Made by a program: the position numbers and the translations under genes. Of a stretch of DNA of 64,000 bases, positions 1-12,140 are shown piece after piece. Position 1 is the first letter of the stretch. Each line of letters starts with the position of its first letter. Source of the DNA: Pithys albifrons albifrons (lineage: Eukaryota; Chordata; Aves; Passeriformes; Thamnophilidae); assembly GCF_047495875.1 (NCBI RefSeq), contig NC_092462.1:32088023-32152022 (forward strand). Direction: 5' to 3'. The notes under the pieces are model-generated. The model was not told the DNA's origin. It saw only the letters and a program-made list of their open reading frames with translations, and did no database searches.

Positions 1-3000
1 CATGATAGCATATTTTTCTGTTTTAGCTAGCTGGTTTTAAATAAGGTATGAAGGCATTTAAGTATTGCTCTAACAAAAGCAATATGATCAGTGATTGTGT
101 ATTATCTTACTGTTGGTATTTTCCAAGTTTTAGCACTCTCTTAAAAATCACTTTTTGTCATTTTTGATCAATGTTTTAAAGATTGTCACTTCTATTGCCA
201 ATAAACTTGCTTACTGGAATAACACGATCAAGAAAATGCAAGCCATGTCCATTCAATGGTGGTGGATTTCACACTAATTGTTGGTGTACCTGTTCTTTTC
301 AGAGTTCTTAGCATTTTAGTATGCTCTGCTGGATGCATGCCACCTGTTTGTGAGTGAAAGTGCTAGCATTTGTCAGCTTCCTTTTGCCTCAGGTTACAGT
401 AATACCCAGTTCAACCAGAGCTGTTGGTGTGTTTCTCAACCACCTTTCTTTTCAACAGAGTATTTATTGATATATACCTGCCTGAGGGAGCTTCTTCCCA
501 AAAGCTGTCACTGGCAGAAAAAGTCCCACCCAGACTCCTCGCAGACTGACTCTTGACAGGAAACACTCCTTAGCCCCTGGGTGCTGTTAAGAACTTCAGT
601 TTTCTTCTGATTCATCTGCCATCTTCCTCCTCCTCTTCACTCTAGTTCTATACAGGCTCAACAGCAAAACCAAAAGATCTACTTATCAAATGTTATAACC
701 AGGATTTGAAATAAAGGATTGAAAATCAAGATATATGTGAAAAGCTTTAAACTAGAATTTTGTTTTATAGCTGGGATTCCTAGCTACTTAGCTTGCTTAA
801 TTTGCTTTCTACCTTGACATCAGTGCTAGGAATTCAGTGTGCCATGACACCTTATTTCCCAGCTAAGGGTGTAGTTGCTTCTGAATATTCTTACAGTGCC
901 TCTTCTGAGTGGTAAATTTCAGGAAAGAGATGAATTGCTAGGAAAAATATATACAGCTAGAAGGAGAAAAGCTGGGTAATTCACAGTGATTTCTGCTACC
1001 TCAACTGATGTACAGTTTATTGGGACTGAAGTGAAGCACTTCTTTTGACCAAATGGTTCCTTAAGAGACACTCATGTTTCAGCCAGTTCAAGGGATTGCA
1101 CAGTGCCTGTTGACTTTGATTTAATATTAGTAGTTTCATTTATATTAAATGTCACCACACACATATTCTATGAAGTCTGTTATTTCTAAACAAATACCTA
1201 ATTTTTTCTATGAGTGCATATGATCTTATTGACACAGATAACTGATGTAGCCACATATTTTTTGCCTTAGCTGTATATATGAGATCAGGTCTTATGTTCA
1301 AGTGTGTTTTCTTAATCCTCTACTGGAGAAAAAGTTTTGGGTTTTATTTTTATATCTTTCATAACAATTTATGCTAAACAGTTTGGGGATTTGCAACAGA
1401 TCTAATTATACTATTGTGTTCTTAGTGAGACAGAAAAATGGTATGTTACATACAGCTAGTAATTACTGAAAGACTTAGAAGATATATTTGAAAAAAAGAT
1501 CTAGTGGTAACTGCTTAAAATATTGCAGCTGCTGAAGACTTTGCTTTAAATGTTAGGTTGAGTATATATTCATACACAGCACATCTGGTTACCAAGTGTG
1601 ACTTAACTAGCAGTTGTCTTGCTTATGACATTGAGCAAACAGAGAAAAAAATACCATGATTTTTTGTTTTAATTTGGGTCTTGTGGGTTTTTTGTTTGAT
1701 TGGGGGTTTGTATGTTTTTAAAGGAATTGTATCGTAGAAAATCTAAGAACTACAGGAATTAACTGTGTTATCTTGAGCTGGGCACTGCCAAGCTGAATTT
1801 CACCATTCCCTTTATCCTTCTCTTCCAGTGTGGAAGATGTTTAAAAGAGGCGGAAAAAAGAAAAATCTTAGTTTTCCCAGGAGAGAATATTCTCCACAAG
1901 TGTCTGCCTATATAGAGGCACAGAGAGAAACATCTGCTGCTTCCACAGTGATATCATGCACTTCTTGGATACTTATGGACCACAAAGACCACAGATTAAG
2001 GGAGGGGGTTTAGGCAGGCCCTGTTATGGCTTAATTGCCATATTTAGGCACTGGTTTTTCACTCAGGAGCACTGGAAAGTGAGTTTTATAGCTCAAAAAA
2101 CTTTGGTTTTGTCCTTGTAATATGATTCTAAATCAAGACCGTTCATCTGTGCATGCATGGCCTGATCTCTTCTTAAAAGACAGAAGTTTGTGTGGTTTCC
2201 ACAAGAGGAGAAAACTCTATTTGTAGTTGTTTACTGTTGCATGAGATGGGATGTTCTTGGTAAACCAGTGTGGTGCAGTGTTTTCGGTATTAACCATCTT
2301 TAACTCTGCTCAAATATATTTTGGAAAAAGAATGTGTTTACATGTGACTTTAAGCATGAAATGCCTGAATCCAACAGTGACTACTCCTGTGCTTCTCTGG
2401 AAAAACTAGTAATAAATACCAGAAGATTAGCTCTGACCCTTCTGCCCTTTTTGGGAGTGTTAGCCACAAATGAGAAACTACAGAAACTCTTAAGGTAAGA
2501 GCTGATACTTCAGAGAATTTGTAACAGAATTATTTCTCCTTCCACTAGTTCAGAAGAAAATACTCAGGTCGTATAACTGACCACTAAATCATGGAGGTTT
2601 GTACTTGTAGGGAAAATAGTATTTGCACTGTAATAGCACTAGATCTGCACTTCCAACACAGAAACTTAGTGGTGATCTGATATGATTATAGCACTAGTAA
2701 GGGATCATTGTGCTTCCCAGTTGTACAATTCATGTCTTTTATTTTGACCTGATTCCACTAAGTGTTGTACAATATTTGTAGAGAGTTACTGAGGGACTGA
2801 AAGACAAGTTCAGTCACATGTAGCTTCCATTTTGGAATTGATTTAGTTCTCTGACGATATTAAGGGGAGATACAGCTCTCCTTTGTCTTAAAGGTTAAAT
2901 GTCTAGCAACACAGAAATTATGAGTAGCACTCGTTTTATTTTTTCTTTGAGATTCCTCATTTTCTTTACAGATTCCTCATTATTTTGTACCATGACTTTT

Positions 3001-6000
3001 TTCTGTCTCTCCATTGGGATAGCTACTCTGGTTCATTATCCTTATGAGCACAGAGTTTCAGATTAACAGTTTCACTGAGTTTTCTCAAATTTCTGTAAGA
3101 ATCGTACAAGTTCTCTCAGCTTTGACAGTTTTTATAATAATCATGGCACACCAAAAAGGTCACCAATCATACTTTGGAAATGAGGCCAATAACATTTCTT
3201 TAAATTGTGTCTTAACAGTCTACAAAAAATCATCATATCCTTGTACCAAGTGTTTTATTTAGCTAACACTTGATTTCTAAGGCTCTAGTTGCAATTCATC
3301 ACAATATGTGTGCCTGAGGTGTGGAGAGCATCGGAGGTTTTCTCCACCTTGTTTTAGCAGACCACAGTTTTCAAACTTCAGATACAAAGGAGTAATGTAA
3401 CATATATGAGTGTGAGAGTGGAGAAGGAGAACTTGATCAAATCCTTCTGTAGAAAGGTAACTGCAACTGATGACATTGAAAATTGTGAAAGAAATACATA
3501 ATTAAATAGGATTAATCATGATATCTTCATAGAAAGCGTTTTGTTTTTTTTTGTTTGGTTTGTTTTAATTGAAGTCACCACTGGCATATTGGGAGAGTTT
3601 GGGCCTGTAGGTTTTGGTGTGCACTTCCATTTTGAAAAGCTCTCTGAGACTGTAGAGGTGGAACTTCCTGTCTGATTTGGTTTTGTTTAGGTTGTGAGCT
3701 TTTAGTTTTTCCTTGCTGTGATCACTTGTGACAGAGAAAAAATATGTTCTTCCACATCATTTATTGTTTTACTAAAACAGTAATAAGTTAGGTATTGCTT
3801 TCTTCTATCTAATTTGTATCTGTGTATAACATGCTTTTTCTGGTGGAGGAGTAGGTCTTGAGGCTGCTAAAATTCTAAATCTTTACTGGGGAAAATAACA
3901 AATCGATGTTTTGGGAGAATAAGAGTGTCAAGGACTCACTAAAATTAAAGATTTTTTTTGGGGGGGAGGGTAGTTGCAGGAAGGGAACAGAATTATTACC
4001 CTTTCTCTCTGCAAAGCTATTAATTTTTCAAACAGCATGATGCATTCTTTGACTTCCTATTTATGAGTTTTAGTAATATAGAAAATAAACCCACACAGTT
4101 GTTTTTTAAAATACAGAATTAATTTTTGTAACTTCCCAGTGAGGTGAAAAACTTACTTTTATTTCTTTGCCAGGAACTAAATAAATAATTTTGCAGCTTA
4201 AACTTTTGTAAGTATACTGAATAAAAACTGGTTTGGTTTGGTTTAGATGGAAGTTGAAACATGAATACCCCATAGTCAGTGGGGCTTGATTTTTTTCCTA
4301 TAGGTAATGTAATTTGTGTGACTGGTTGAAGAAACCTGTGATATGGCAATTTCAGATACAGGGAATCTAGAGTTCAGTGACTTATGGCTCTGAGAGTAAA
4401 ACACACCTTTCTTTGGTACTCTTATTTCAATGTAGTAAAACAGATGTGGAGCACTGAATTTGTCTATTGTTATTGCAAAAATTTCATGGATGGGATAAAT
4501 AGCTTGTTCCTGCAGACCATGGTAGCAGGTGATATCTGCAGAGAATGGCACTTACACTTGTATAGGGTAAGGTAATAACATTTTTTACATTTTTGTGCTC
4601 ATACACAAGTATAATGCATAAAAAAACTATGCATAAAAATTTTAAAAAGCTAAAACTCTCCCTAGGTCAGGTCCCAATCTCTATTAGTTCAGCTGTGTCC
4701 TTTTAAAAGGAGTCTTTAGTGCTTTCATTGGTTGTATTCTTAAAAGGCAAACATTGCTCCCTTTGGAGGCAGTTTCATAATCAATAGACTTCATTACAGG
4801 CAATGTTTTCCCTCACTTTGTTCATTTTATTAACCCAGGATGACTCTTGCAATCTCTCAGGAATCTAATCCCTAACTCTCTTTGGATCCCTCCCATCCCC
4901 AGCCCCCACCCTTACCCCACATACTTGGAGATACCACACAATGCCTCCTAGCAAAAACTTTCAGGAATTCACTTCTCTTTAAATTGTTGAGCAAAGACTG
5001 CACCTAATTATTCATCTGATATACTTGCCAAAAGAATTTTTTCTTCTTCTTCTTTTTTCCTTCTTTAATTATTTGCTTCCTATTCTCTTTTACCACCTGG
5101 TCCCTTTAGGAATAAAAAGTAGAATTAATTTATTTTCATATGTTTGGGAAAACAGAATGGTACACAGGACCAGGTTTAAAGAATACAATAAACATACAGC
5201 TGTGAGGGCTGTTAGCTTTTTGATTTACAATTACTTAAAAGCTCTTTGAGATGAGAGAGATACACAGGCTAAACTGATGGAATATAGTGTAATACTAATT
5301 AATTTTTTTAATATATATTATTTTCTTAAATAATTGGAATCAATCCTTTTTACAAGGTCAAGATTAATAAGAACTGATTCAATATCAGTATGAAGTAGCA
5401 GAGTTTGAGTTTTTTTCCTCAATAGTGTAGAAAATAGAACATGGTATGTGAGAACTAGCTCAACCCAATATGCCTCTATTTATGAAAGGTCCTTAAAAGG
5501 AGAATCCTGATGTAGGTTGACACAAAAACACTGACAGGAAGATATGCATTAAGCAATTTACTCTCCAAGTAGATATATTTATTATTTACATAGGCCAAAA
5601 TATTTGCATGAACATGTTGAAACTCATGTTCTTTCCCTAACTTGCCATAAAATCATATCTAAGTCTAATTTTATTAATGACTTCTGTTCTTTACAGTATT
5701 TTTCCAGTTCCTTTAAGCCAGAAGATGCAATATTTTTTCTGACGGTGGGAAAGACTTCTACAGTAGAATATAGCTAAAATCAGAAGCTGAAATTCTTGAA
5801 TGTTCATCAAGTTGGATCAAATTCTTGGCCTCTCTTTTGTAATTAGAATGTAAATATTAAAGCTGTGAGAGATAAGAGTATAAGAAAATGAAAAAGTTTT
5901 CTTTCATTCTACTTGCATCTGGTCAGGTCAGAAAACAGCATAAGCTATCCATGGCCTGGCAATGAAGGACAGGAAAAATTGTTCATGATGTCTGAAATAT

Positions 6001-8695
6001 TGCATAGTTACCACAGATACCATGACATTTTTCCAGAAGAGGGCAAGCAGCTGCCTTATTTAGCACTGTCAGACAGGACCAAACCCTGTAAACTCTGCCC
6101 CTTGAAAAGAGATTTTATAGTTTTTAACATAATAGCCGTAGTAATTTTTGGTTTTCATAACTCTTTATATTGGTAGAAAAATCAAAATGTAATACTACAG
6201 AGGAATTAAAATAAATTCTCCATGCTCACTCCATATCCTGAAGTACTCAAATCTCTGGACCTGAAAGGATGAGCAGTACAGAATTCTCCCTGCACTGTTC
6301 AGTGTCCTGAGGTTATGAATATTTATTAAGAACCTAAACTTTTTAATAATTTACTGCTTTCTCAATGAAAATGCAGAAGTCTATGAGCATAATTATAGCT
6401 GTGTGATAAGGAGGAGAGAACTAGGACTACCAAGTTTCTACTGTAGTCCCAATAAACTACCAATATTTCCTGCTAAATTCAAAGTTTCCCTCTCACTTAG
6501 TAATATGGATTAGCCTCATCTTGCTCAGCTATTTTCTTATCGTTTCATTTGGCAGGAAAGGGAAAAGATTAAGATATGCCTTTATTGTTAGATTTCATAC
6601 TTAGACCGTTATTACAAAAAGTCACTGGTAACTTTTCCTTCAAAGACCAATCTTCCCTTGAGTGATTGAAACCAAAAAGTCACTCAAGATCCTGTAATAA
6701 GCTGAGTGGATTGATCTAGTTCATAAACTTGCATAAAATATGACTCAGTATGAACACTCCCATAAAACACTTGATTAATTGTGTGGAAAGCCTTCACCCT
6801 AAAATTTGAACACTGATGTGTGATGCAGGAAAGAGTATTTTGTCTCACTGTGGGCAATGATTTATTTAGAAATTAGTGAAATATCTGTTTGAGGACAGCA
6901 AATGACCATGGATCCTAAAGCCATGGGATAGCATTTCTAAAGGTTTGGAAGCAGTTTATATTTGAAAAAAGAATTCAAACTTTTCTGTGAATAAATAACT
7001 GGTACCAATTTTAGGTAGCTATCCCTCTTTCCTAATGGAGCCCCATGGAAGAACCTGGGCTTTTCAAATGAAGGATAAAACAAAACAGGTGGGGAAGTTG
7101 CGAGAAGTGTTTGTGCACAAACTGTAATTCTGCTTACTGATAGCAAACTTGAAGACAAAGATCTTTTAATATGTGGAATTCAGTTACATGACTGGAAAAC
7201 ATCATAGCAGCTTTACAGTTCAGTACCATAAAGTGAGAGACCCTGGGATATGATCTGAAAAAACTTAGCATGATTTTTTTAATATCCTTGGTTTACCTGC
7301 CTTTGTAATACTTTGTGTATGTTTGAGATTGCTAATGAATAGTTTATTCTTTTCGCAAGCCTTTTATGTAAGGTTTCTTCAGAGTGAGAGTGGTGCACCC
7401 AATTCTATTTTACTGGATGAGACAATAAAAAATTAAAAACAAAACAGAGAGATAGTTGGATAATGCTTAGAGAGATCTGAGAAAATTCATGTTGTTTGTG
7501 AAGATGGACATACAGGCATAGATGTTCATAAATACATCTGTGTGTGAGCCATTTGTGGTAATCAAAAATGTACTTGAAATTAAAATTCAATCGGAAGAAC
7601 AACAAAATGGTTTTTTAACAGTTCGATTGAAAAAAAAAAGCAAAGTTTTTTTTGTTTGTTTTTTGTTCATTTGTTTGCAGCTTTGCTATTATTTTTCTAG
7701 ATTATTCCCTTGCGACTAATTCATAAGTTTGAGTTCCAGAAGGAACAATTATGATTTATTTCTTCTTGGCACTGGCATTGGACTGTCATGCAAGCCTTCT
7801 AGACACTGCAGCTGATTATGAATCCAAGGTTTATACCACTTCTAAGGCTGCATTTATTATAGCTCGGAGGGAGTAAGGCACTCAACAAGCTTCTTCTGTA
7901 ACACATACCTTCTCTACACTGCTTTGACAACCTGAATGTCAGGTCTGTCTTTATCGCCCACCATTATAATTGGATGCTTCATTGTTCAAAGTGAGAAAAT
8001 AAATATTCTAGTGGTAATGTTACAGCACTTCAGATTGCCCTGTTTATCAGTAACTTGTTCTATTCCAACTGAGAGAGGAAGAGGAAAAACCAACTTTAAG
8101 AAACCACGTTTTCCATCAAGTGATATCAAATTAAATAAGTTCTGCTTTGAAGATTATTTAATTGTCATCATCACTGTTTATGAACAAGTGCTCTGGAAAA
8201 GCTGATGAATGAGTCATGACTAGAGAAGTTTTAGTGGTTTTGTTTTGTTTTTTCTATGTGCCTTTTATTAAAGTGATTATATCTTCCTCTAATGCCACAA
8301 AATAATTTTGTTAGTTATCACTAAGTATCAAGTATTTGGACTACTAGGAAATTGTTTTAGTATCTCTGTGCAGTCCGAATCACTGGTGAACTGTCAGACT
8401 GAATATTCAAAATATATATAAAGGAAAAAACCTGTGTGTACAAATTTTACACAAATCTATATCTCAACTCTGTTTGCTGTTTCCATGTAACTATCATTGT
8501 GTGCACTACCCCTTGCTGCATCACATGGTTTGTGCATGCTGTATTTTTTCTAAGGAAAATATCTGAAAATAATTTTGCAATTGCAAGATGAGAATGTGCC
8601 ATCCATCTTTGCCATGTGTGCATTATTCCAATTTTCCCTTTACTGTCAGTAATTTCTGTTGTCACTATGAGCAATGCATTAATTTCTCCCTTTAG
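1..8695. other. AT-rich non-coding stretch, no secure gene
   Basis: No convincing gene or full interspersed repeat was seen. The reading frames are short and hold no recognisable domain. Pyrimidine tracts followed by AG occur at about 302, 1827, 5697 and 6555. They are followed by short open frames but have no good donor site, or a doubtful one. Runs of T and GTTT (for example about 3541-3570 and 7640-7680) are ordinary low-complexity DNA. The stretch is most simply intronic or intergenic. Confidence 0.6.
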
Positions 8696-8791
8696 ATGAA
8701 TTACTGACCACAGTAATAAGGGGAGGATATGAGTCTGTGCATCCACAAGGAGTTGAGACTCCAAGATTTGTAACAATTAAGACAGAAGAAG
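8696..8791 (+). CDS. Candidate internal coding exon (unidentified protein)
   Basis: This is a 96-nt segment preceded by a short pyrimidine tract and AG (acceptor ending tttctccctttag) and followed by a good donor (GAAG then gtatgt). One frame is open throughout: two bases that finish a split codon, 31 codons, then one base. The peptide begins ELLTTVIRGGYESVHPQG and ends FVTIKTEE. The other two frames carry stops at once. It is hydrophilic, with no membrane segment and no family I recognise. Its out-phase (one base carried over) fits the candidate exon at 12115, which would supply CC. An alternative downstream acceptor near 9045 would read on for about a dozen codons and then stop. In AT-rich DNA a frame of this length with plausible borders can arise by chance, so this is inference from splice signals and openness only. 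Confidence 0.3.
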
Positions 8792-9271
8792 GTATGTTTC
8801 TGTGGGAGACAGAGCAGCAGGAGCTGCTATAATAGTTATAAGTACTCCTAACAGTGGTAGCTGCAAGAGGCAAGCCAATAAAAAGCCAAGCCCTGGCTCT
8901 GGATGCACAAGACCTGCACCTGACACAGGAATTTCTGCCAACAATTTGGTTTTCCTCCGTAGTCAGGAAGTTCAAGCAGTTGCATTATGGTTACCTTGAG
9001 TGCACACACTCTAAGGTGGCAGCTACTGTTGGTTCTTTATTTCAGGTGTGTCCAAGCAGGAAAAGTCAGTACTTGGACTTCTCTGACACAGACCTGTCAC
9101 AACTTACTGTATATTTTCTGCTTTTAAAATAAATACTGAACCCCAGAGCAGTGTACATACTTTGGAAAGCACTTACATAATAAGATTAATACTCCTTAAT
9201 GAATATTTTGTAGGCCTATGCAGTACAGTATCCATGATTTTCCCTTTTATACCGATTTATAGTGGATTATT

Positions 9272-9283
9272 TAGTTTTGTTTA
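9272..9283. repeat. Left target-site duplication of the 5S-SINE
   Basis: The 12-bp word tagttttgttta occurs here and again, without mismatch, at 9603-9614, directly flanking the SINE. Perfect flanking direct repeats of this length are the mark of LINE-type target-primed insertion. They fix the element's boundaries at 9284 and 9602. Confidence 0.85.
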
Positions 9284-9602
9284 CCGGGCAGTTAAATGCC
9301 TCCCTGACATCCGATCCCGTCAGATCTCGGAAGCTAAGCAGGGTCAGCCCCGGATTAGTACTTGGATGGGAGACCTCCTGGGAAATGCCGGGTGCTGTAG
9401 GTTCTAGTCCTGAGGACTTCACTGGCACTGTCCAAGCTCACTCGGCCATGGCAGATGAACCTCAGGACTTAAACGGTGGGGCCAGTTCTGCGCACGCTGA
9501 GCCTCACCTAAAATCCACTGCGCAGGCTGGAAGGGCACACCCATGTGGGGAGAGCCCTGCCCAAATCTTCGTTCACAAAGTTTGGCCATACATACATCAA
9601 GC
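9284..9602 (+). mobile_element. 5S-rRNA-headed SINE retroposon, copy 1
   Basis: This is a non-autonomous retroposon of about 319 bp. Its first third (about 9299-9403) is unmistakably derived from 5S ribosomal RNA, including the stretches gatctcggaagctaagcagg and tacttggatgggagacc. A unique body of about 180 bp follows, with GC content well above its surroundings. The 3' end is a short cata-type tail (ccatacatacat). Perfect 12-bp duplications flank it. It matches the element near 42570 along its full length, with roughly a dozen substitutions plus a small indel near the 3' end, so the family amplified fairly recently. A 5S head gives an internal RNA polymerase III promoter. The tail carries no poly-A and resembles the short tandem tails of RTE/Bov-B LINEs, which are known partners of other 5S-SINEs. 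That an RTE mobilised this family is inference. A long open frame through the element is coincidental. Confidence 0.9.
9332..9375 (+). promoter_or_regulatory. 5S-type internal Pol III control region (A box to C box)
   Basis: The A-box word agctaagcaggg (9332-9343) and the C-box word tggatgggagacc (9363-9375) are kept exactly as in vertebrate 5S rRNA genes, with near-native spacing. In 5S genes this region binds TFIIIA and recruits Pol III. Conservation suggests the SINE was transcribed when it inserted. Whether it is active now cannot be judged. Confidence 0.75.
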
Positions 9603-9614
9603 TAGTTTTGTTTA
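9603..9614. repeat. Right target-site duplication of the 5S-SINE
   Basis: Perfect copy of the 12-bp word at 9272-9283, immediately after the tail of the SINE. Confidence 0.85.
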
Positions 9615-11388
9615 AAGACTCAAGAAATTATCTGGTCAAGTGGTTGTTGCAGGTGCCAGCCCACTCTACCCTGACAAATATGAATGCAAAGCTCTTAACT
9701 TTATAGATTCAGCTACATCAAAGGAGTTCTCATTGTGCACATTTGTGTAATACATGATTTTATATATAATGCATTAAAAAAATTTGGAATGTTCTATCAT
9801 TCTTTCTTTTTGCCATTATTGATTTTATCTGATTTTATCAAAGATTAGCAAAATATGGACCTGGAAAGGATCACCTACCTTAGAATTTCTCCATAGTCTG
9901 TAGAATCTACAGAAGATCATAAATTTTCTTTGGCACTCTTTTATTTGAGCTGGAGGAAAGTAAAATAACAATAATTTAAAATATAACCAAAAATGGTGGT
10001 CTGACGAGATTTAATGAAGAAAGCAGACTATAGAGCTTGCTTTGGATTAGCTAAAATAGATTTCCTGACTGTTCCTAAAGCATTTTGTACTTGTGTTCCT
10101 TTTTTCAGAATTTTTCCCCTTGCTCCAGGTTGGGTATTGCATATTTATATGACTATTTTAAAAAATTAAGCTGAATTAGAAATTCCTGCCTTGAAAAAAA
10201 CCAGTCATAATTGGTTCCATTCTCCCTCAGTTCCTTACCAGCTTTTTTTCCTTTTTTTTAAACCCTTCCTGATTCTGGGGGGTTTTGACAGTTAAGCTAC
10301 ACATGACTAATATTTTGGCAAATATTAGGCTTTAGAAATGCTACATGTATCACCCAAGTATAATTTTTAAGTTAATTGCACCAATGAAGAGAAATAGGTT
10401 GCGAGGAGTAAAAACACTTTTTTATTTTCTAAGGCTATTTCATATGTAAAAGCAGGACACAGCTATCTGAACTTGTGACCTAGAGAAATAAAGGCACATC
10501 TTTTACTTCAGCTTTTGCTAGATTTTTAATACATAAGTATAGAAGCATTTATACTAGATTTTGACTTGTATTTCCTTCTATCTTGCAGCTTTCTCATCTT
10601 CATAGTATGCTTGGGCATCAGTTGCATTTCAGGGTAGGAATACTTGTTTATTGTGAGTATTCTTTTCACAATTATGTTCTGTGGTGAAGCTGTTAAAAAA
10701 GACAATAACTCAATGTGAGGTAAGCAGATGGGTGTTAAAAACACTGTATGTCCATTTATTCGGAGTGGCCCTAAATCTTTCATCAAATTAGGAAAATTGC
10801 TTTAGAACCGTGTCTTATTGAAACAGTCTGAGATTACTGAGAAAGAAATGTTTACAATTTTTTTTTATTGAAACAAAGCTAAACACACAAACAGCTAAGC
10901 TTTACATCTTCACTTGTTATCATACCACCACAGAAAGTAGACCTCACACTACTGTTTGGTTTGAATTATATTCTATTTCTTAAATGGAAGAGAATTAGGA
11001 GAAGGAAACTGAGTTTCTGGTAGAAGATGGTGTAGCTATGTTGTCCTGTTAATTGCAAAGAACCAAGGAGCACAGAGATGGTGGCCACAGTAAATGTTTT
11101 TTGCTTTCTAAACAGCCTTATAACTAAGGTTATCTGGGGACATGCTGCACTGGAATTGTTTATCTTAGCTCACCTCTTACCTAGAGGACATCTGACCAAC
11201 TGGGTGGTTAAGTTTCTAGGAAACCTGGAAAAATCTTTAGAGACAAACTGTTCCAAGCAACCCAGCTAAAAAAAAATACTGCTCTCATTTCTTGGAGGGA
11301 AGGAAGATTATCTCTATGGTGAATCATTTTTAATCTTGTTAAGTTTTGAATTCCAGTTTTGTAGAAATGTGGAAGTAGCTCAAAACTT
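9615..11388. other. Non-coding stretch
   Basis: AT-rich DNA with scattered T and A runs. No coding frame, RNA gene or interspersed repeat could be supported. A pyrimidine-AG site near 10587 is followed by a short open segment, but the phase does not fit the upstream candidate exon. Confidence 0.6.
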
Positions 11389-11432
11389 GTGGGTCCCTTC
11401 CAACTCATCATATTCTGTGATACTGTGATATA
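11389..11432 (+). mobile_element. CR1 LINE 3'-terminal scrap
   Basis: The words gggtcccttccaactcat and tattctgtgatactgtgata match the extreme 3' end and octamer-like tail of bird CR1 LINEs. Only about 45 bp are recognisable, so this is a heavily 5'-truncated, old insertion. The tail on the right shows plus orientation. Confidence 0.7.
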
Positions 11433-12114
11433 TAAACAGACTGATTTTCCTGCAGTTATGTTCTCTATACAAATGGTTTTGTATAAAATGACAATGTGAG
11501 AGTCCACAGTTAATCTCATGTGTGTAGAATTGTGTCAACAAGATTTGGAAAATCCTTGGATACATCCAAATATATGATCTGTGCTTACTTTAGTCTGATA
11601 ACTGTGATAAAAGTGAGGCAGCTCTGCTGCAGTATAGGTAAGTACTGCACTGAAATCCATAGAGCCATACTGCTGTGACATTAAGTAAAGATCACGTTCC
11701 ATAAGACCAGTGTTTGAAATACTAACTTGATAGGTCATCCTTCATCTTCAGAGTACTGGATCATATTTTATAGATAGTCTAAGGAATTGCTCTCTGAGAT
11801 TTGATGAACATGCAGTGTTTTTCTGTTTAAATTAGTCTCCAAGGCCAGGATCATATACACAAAAATTATATTGATGAGCAACTTTACTTTGCATATTCCC
11901 ATGACTTTCCTTTTGCTATATCTCTGAATACAGCAATCTCAATTTAACCAGTTTATATGTCAAAAAATGTTTATTTCATTTTTCTAACTCTACAGTGAGA
12001 ATCTAGATCTGTACAGAATAGGGACATATGAGGACTTTTGTCTTATTCCAGCTAGTGTTTTAAGGACCAGGCTGTATACATTATTTGTAACCTTTGTCTT
12101 TGAGGAGACTCCAG
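11433..12114. other. Non-coding stretch
   Basis: Nothing recognised. The composition is like the rest of the window and there is no repeat signature. Confidence 0.5.
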
Positions 12115-12140
12115 CCAGCTCTGATGTATCAGCGTCTAAG
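12115..12140 (+). CDS. Candidate micro-exon (weak)
   Basis: This 26-nt segment lies between a moderate acceptor (cctttgtctttgaggagactccag) and a donor AAG/gtacat. Reading CC as the end of a split codon gives SSDVSASK, leaving phase 0. It is listed because it would link the one-base-carry phase of 8696-8791 to the phase-0 start of 13393-13458. The acceptor tract is interrupted by purines and the segment is very short, so chance is a strong alternative. Confidence 0.15.

Noticed and set aside
303..348. Possible short exon with a donor-like gtgagt
   Set aside because: The donor has poor exon-side bases. Only one frame is open and it gives a hydrophobic composition typical of random pyrimidine-rich DNA.
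1828..2013. Open frame after a strong pyrimidine-AG site (KMFKRGGKKKNL...)
   Set aside because: No acceptable donor follows, two frames are partly open, and the peptide resembles nothing known. A chance frame is likely.
5698..5775. Possible exon YFSSSFKPEDAIFFLT
   Set aside because: Its phase would not join 8696-8791 directly, and the donor is weak.
8447..8776. 109-codon minus-strand frame
   Set aside because: Antisense to the candidate exon at 8696-8791 and without recognisable content.
9299..9403. A functional 5S rRNA gene
   Set aside because: The 5' part and several stem positions differ from 5S rRNA, no T-run terminator follows the 5S part, and the homology continues into a SINE body. 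It is a SINE head, not a gene.
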